DNA of 64,000 nucleotides from assembly GCF_014697425.1 (NCBI RefSeq), contig NZ_JACJRU010000034.1, forward strand, positions 1 through 64,000, read 5' to 3'. The notes below the pieces were generated by a model. The model was not told the DNA's origin. It worked only from the letters and a program-made list of their open reading frames with translations, and did not search any database. This document shows positions 61,510 through 64,000 of this stretch, piece by piece. The stretch's first letter is position 1. Each line of letters begins with the position of its first letter. This DNA is from Nostoc sp. FACHB-110. GTDB taxonomy: Bacteria > Cyanobacteriota > Cyanobacteriia > Cyanobacteriales > Nostocaceae. A program made the position numbers and the translations under genes.

Positions 61510-61648
61510 AGTTTTGATGTCTGTCAGTGTTAATTTTTAAGCATCCTTTTATAATACTCGTGTAGAAAATTGCCGAAAAGTTGATTGGATGAGTACAATC
61601 AGCGAAAACTTCAAGTTTGCCTAAATTTATTGTTCTGTTTTTTAGCTT

Positions 61649-62101
61649 ATGTCCCAACAAGTTTCTCCTCCACCACCAAACCAACTACCAACACTAATAT
61701 CTAAAGAAAGGGAATTCTCGTGGCAAGTTGCCGCTAATTTACTGGTTAGCTTTAAGTATGCTTGGGCTGGCATTACCTATAGTTTTCAAACTCAACGCAA
61801 TTTTCGCATTCATGTGAGTTTTTGTGCTTTGGCGATCGCTTTAAGCATATTCTTACATTTGTCACCTGTGGAAATCGCCATTATTGGCATTACTAGCGGC
61901 TTAGTTCTCGCGTTAGAACTACTCAACACTGCGATCGAATCGTTGGTAGATTTAACAGTCAAGCAAACTTACCACGAATTAGCCAAAATTGCTAAAGACT
62001 GTGCGGCGGGTGCTGTACTTGTTTCTGCTTTAGTCGCTATCTTAGTAGCTTGTGCCTTATTGCTACCGCCATTGGTCATATTAATTATGTCCAAGATTTA
62101 A
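61649..62101 (+). CDS. dgkA: Diacylglycerol/undecaprenol kinase
   Basis: 150 residues with a 30-residue Pro/Gln-rich N-terminus and three membrane helices. NLLVSFKYAWAGITYSFQTQRNFRIHV and LVLALELLNTAIESLVDLTV match the DgkA active site (Glu and Asn residues of the ELlNTAIE segment), and AKDCAAGAVLVSAL is the last signature. It phosphorylates diacylglycerol or undecaprenol. The order ybeY-dgkA-trpG is common in cyanobacteria. Confidence 0.95.
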   Translation: MSQQVSPPPPNQLPTLISKEREFSWQVAANLLVSFKYAWAGITYSFQTQRNFRIHVSFCALAIALSIFLHLSPVEIAIIGITSGLVLALELLNTAIESLVDLTVKQTYHELAKIAKDCAAGAVLVSALVAILVACALLLPPLVILIMSKI

Positions 62102-62207
62102 GTTTAGGTATTAGTCAAACTTATTCATAAAAATTTCTCAAATTTGAATGACATAATTACTGACACTGACGGCTAGAATCTGGTAATGATCACCAGGAGT
62201 CTAGGCC

Positions 62208-62807
62208 GTGATTGTAGTCATTGATAATTACGACAGTTTTACATACAATTTGGTGCAGTACTTAGGAGAACTAGCAGCAGAGTTTCCTATAGCATCAGAC
62301 ATTCAAGTTTTTCGCAACGATAAAATTACCATCGCAGAAATTCGGGACTTGCAGCCTGACCTTGTGGTAATTTCGCCTGGGCCTGGTCGTCCAGAAGATG
62401 CGGGTATATCTTTGGATTTGATTGAAAAACTCGGCCCAAGCTTGCCAATTTTAGGTGTGTGCTTGGGGCATCAAAGTATTGGTCAAGTATTTGGTGGTAA
62501 AATCGTCTCTGCTCCAGAGTTAATGCACGGCAAAACTTCCCAGGTAACGCACACGGATGTGGGAGTTTTTCAAGGAATAGAAAATCCGATGACCGCCACC
62601 AGATATCATAGTTTGGTGATTGACCGCGAAACTTGCCCCGAAGTGTTAGAAATCACTGCTTGGGTTGAAGATGGCACAATTATGGGAGTGCGCCATCGGA
62701 ACTATCCTCACATCCAAGGAGTCCAGTTTCACCCAGAAAGTGTGCTAACTTCTTCAGGAAAACAGTTATTGCGAAACTTTCTGGAACAATTACCGACGAG
62801 AGAGTGA
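62208..62807 (+). CDS. trpG: Anthranilate/aminodeoxychorismate synthase glutaminase subunit
   Basis: 199 residues, GTG start. Class I glutamine amidotransferase: IDNYDSFTYNLVQYLGEL, oxyanion loop SPGPGRPEDAG, catalytic nucleophile in GVCLGHQSIGQ (Cys), HGKTSQVTHTD, and the His-Glu dyad in QFHPESVLT. It supplies ammonia for anthranilate (TrpE) and, as an amphibolic enzyme, possibly for aminodeoxychorismate (PabB). Two bases separate its stop region from the next gene (spacing 3), so both are co-transcribed. Confidence 0.95.
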   Translation: MIVVIDNYDSFTYNLVQYLGELAAEFPIASDIQVFRNDKITIAEIRDLQPDLVVISPGPGRPEDAGISLDLIEKLGPSLPILGVCLGHQSIGQVFGGKIVSAPELMHGKTSQVTHTDVGVFQGIENPMTATRYHSLVIDRETCPEVLEITAWVEDGTIMGVRHRNYPHIQGVQFHPESVLTSSGKQLLRNFLEQLPTRE

Positions 62808-62810
62808 TTA

Positions 62811-63578
62811 ATGAAACGGCGACAATTGATGGGCTATGCTGGGGCGGGGTTAGTCACAGCTTTAGTTTCTACTTTAGGTTCTCACTCTGAAGCTGACGCA
62901 CAGTCTAGCGGTTTATCAGTTCAGTGGTTGGGTCATACTTGCTTTCTAATTTCTGGTGGCGGAGTTAAAATTCTTGCCAATCCCTTCCGCACAATTGGTT
63001 GTACTGCTGGTTATCGTGCGCCAAAAGTGAGTGCAAACTTAGTTTTGATTAGCAGTCAATTATTAGACGAAGGCGCAGTAGAAGATTTACCAGGAAATCC
63101 CAAACTAGTATATGAAGCTGGTGTTTATGATTTTCAGGGGATCAAATTTCAAGGAATTTCCACAGATCATGATCGCAAAGGTGGGAGACAATTCGGCAAA
63201 AATATCGCCTGGAGTTGGAAACAAGCAGGAATTAACATCCTGCATCTAGGCGGAATTGCTGCACCCATTAGTATTGAGCAAAAAATTCTCATGGGTCGTC
63301 CTGATGTGGTGTTTATTCCTGTAGGCGGTAGTGCTAAAGCTTATAACGCCGAGGAAGCTAAACAAGCAATTGAGGTATTAAATCCTAAACTAGTAATTCC
63401 GACTCACTACCGCACCCAAGCTGCTGATGCAAATGCTTGTGAAATTTCACCATTGGATGATTTTCTCAATTTGGTGCAAGGGATCACCGTCCGGCGTAGC
63501 AGTAGTGATACTATTACCATCACTCCTGGCAAGTTACCAGAAGATAAGGTGATTCAAGTTTTAAGCTACAAATTTTAA
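62811..63578 (+). CDS. Exported metallo-beta-lactamase-fold protein with altered metal motif
   Basis: 255 residues. The N-terminus MKRRQLMGYAGAGLVTAL looks like a Tat or Sec signal with cleavage near ADAQS. The fold follows the UlaG/UPF0173 type (VQWLGHTCFLISGGGVKILANPF, then STDHDRKGG, ILHLGGI, PDVVFIPVGG, VIPTHYRT), but the central HxHxDH motif is replaced by ISSQLLDEGA. STDHD and PTHY keep some candidate ligands. The binuclear site is thus probably incomplete, so a binding or chaperone-like role is possible. Encoded 3 bases after trpG. Confidence 0.8.
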   Translation: MKRRQLMGYAGAGLVTALVSTLGSHSEADAQSSGLSVQWLGHTCFLISGGGVKILANPFRTIGCTAGYRAPKVSANLVLISSQLLDEGAVEDLPGNPKLVYEAGVYDFQGIKFQGISTDHDRKGGRQFGKNIAWSWKQAGINILHLGGIAAPISIEQKILMGRPDVVFIPVGGSAKAYNAEEAKQAIEVLNPKLVIPTHYRTQAADANACEISPLDDFLNLVQGITVRRSSSDTITITPGKLPEDKVIQVLSYKF

Positions 63579-63579
63579 A

Positions 63580-64000
63580 CTAACGGCTCAATGGATTTCT
63601 GTTTTGCGCGGCTGAAGTTACAGTTTGCTCAATTCTCTTTAACCTAGTTTCTGGACGTTTGGCATTTTCAATCCAAAAAAGAATGTTTTTCTTGGTGGAT
63701 TTACTAAAGGCGGCAAAATTGAGGTTAGCCCAAGAGTTGGCGGCTAAAGCTTGTTGCAAATCTAGAGGAACGATTAATGCTTCGATCGCATCTAAAGAAG
63801 TCCATGAGCCATCTTTTTTCGCATCAGCAATTTTAGCCAGACCAAATTCTGTCATCAAACCTGCGGCAATTAACTCTTCAATATATTGCTTATTTAATTT
63901 TGACCACACACTTTTGGGTTTGCGTGGCGTAAAAATTTGCTGATAGCGGTTTGCATCTAAAGATTTAACTTTGCTGTCAATCCACCCAAAACATAAAGCT
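63580..64000 (-). CDS. YdeI/OmpD-associated (bacteriocin-protection) family protein, N-terminus beyond window
   Basis: The frame is open to the window edge, so about 139 residues are seen and the start is missing; a GTG at 63909 is only an internal codon. ALCFGWIDSKVKSLDANRYQQIFTPRKP is the typical YdeI opening, then SVWSKLNKQYIEELIAAGLMTEFG and the C-terminal FAAFSKSTKKNILFWIENAKRPETRLKRI. The family is widespread and poorly characterised. It converges with the preceding gene, whose stop is 1 base away. Confidence 0.88.
   Translation of the reverse strand, partial: ALCFGWIDSKVKSLDANRYQQIFTPRKPKSVWSKLNKQYIEELIAAGLMTEFGLAKIADAKKDGSWTSLDAIEALIVPLDLQQALAANSWANLNFAAFSKSTKKNILFWIENAKRPETRLKRIEQTVTSAAQNRNPLSR

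Overview
The window is chromosomal DNA of a filamentous, probably heterocyst-forming cyanobacterium (Nostoc/Calothrix/Tolypothrix type). The support is direct: photosynthesis genes (petL, chlD, two high-light-inducible hli genes), cyanobacterium-specific families (DUF1815, DUF2808, DUF3285, DUF4351/Rpn, several Uma2 genes), many HIP1 octamers (gcgatcgc), and the short tandemly repeated heptamers and small palindromic elements typical of Nostocales. The DNA is AT-rich. No rRNA, tRNA, CRISPR array or prophage was seen.

Layout. 1-2.3 kb: end of an IS200-type transposase, a GNAT-like gene overlapping a small ORF, and a RelE/ParE-type toxin-antitoxin pair. 2.3-7.3 kb: an iron locus (helical periplasmic binding lipoprotein; then, on the minus strand, multicopper oxidase, HHH/EfeO-like lipoprotein, ferritin-like protein, FTR1 permease). 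7.3-9.5 kb: accessory genes and a MITE-like repeat. 9.7-12.6 kb: pntAA-pntAB-pntB transhydrogenase operon. 13.3-17.7 kb: DUF2808 gene, then the conserved rpmH-rnpA-PH-yidC-jag-yceD block. 18.7-22.4 kb: DUF1815, thioesterase, repeats, dxr. 22.8-28.9 kb: membrane glycosyltransferase-like genes and a polysaccharide deacetylase. 29-33.9 kb: lipoprotein, Uma2, aroB, petL, bioB, an acetyltransferase. 34.1-37.3 kb: a 1039-residue membrane protein with about eight 97-residue repeats. 37.6-38.3 kb: twin hli genes behind a perfect HLR1 (RpaB-type) site. 38.3-43 kb: a signalling cluster of coiled-coil protein, OmpA-domain membrane protein, Ras-like GTPase, PAS-like protein and histidine kinase. 43.2-49.2 kb: two co-oriented minus-strand transport units, each preceded by a ydaO-yuaA (c-di-AMP) riboswitch. 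49.5-56.7 kb: histidine kinase, rnc, NYN protein, Uma2, a pseudogene with two stops, chlD, a multi-hairpin repeat, Uma2. 57-64 kb: group 3 sigma factor, Bax-inhibitor-1 family protein, prfB with programmed frameshift, DUF3285, ybeY, dgkA, trpG/pabA, a metallo-beta-lactamase-fold protein that has lost its core motif, and a YdeI-family gene running off the edge.

Three parts deserve most attention. (1) A c-di-AMP riboswitch precedes a NitT/TauT-type ABC transporter operon, and a second precedes a Usp-like gene followed by an ion-transporter-superfamily permease; this suggests local control of ion or osmolyte transport by c-di-AMP. (2) A compact cluster could link the cell wall (OmpA domain with both peptidoglycan-binding residues) to a Ras-like GTPase and a histidine kinase. 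(3) The iron locus combines yeast-like Fet3/Ftr1 logic with an EfeO-type lipoprotein. Functions are inferred from motifs and recalled family features; no database search was run.
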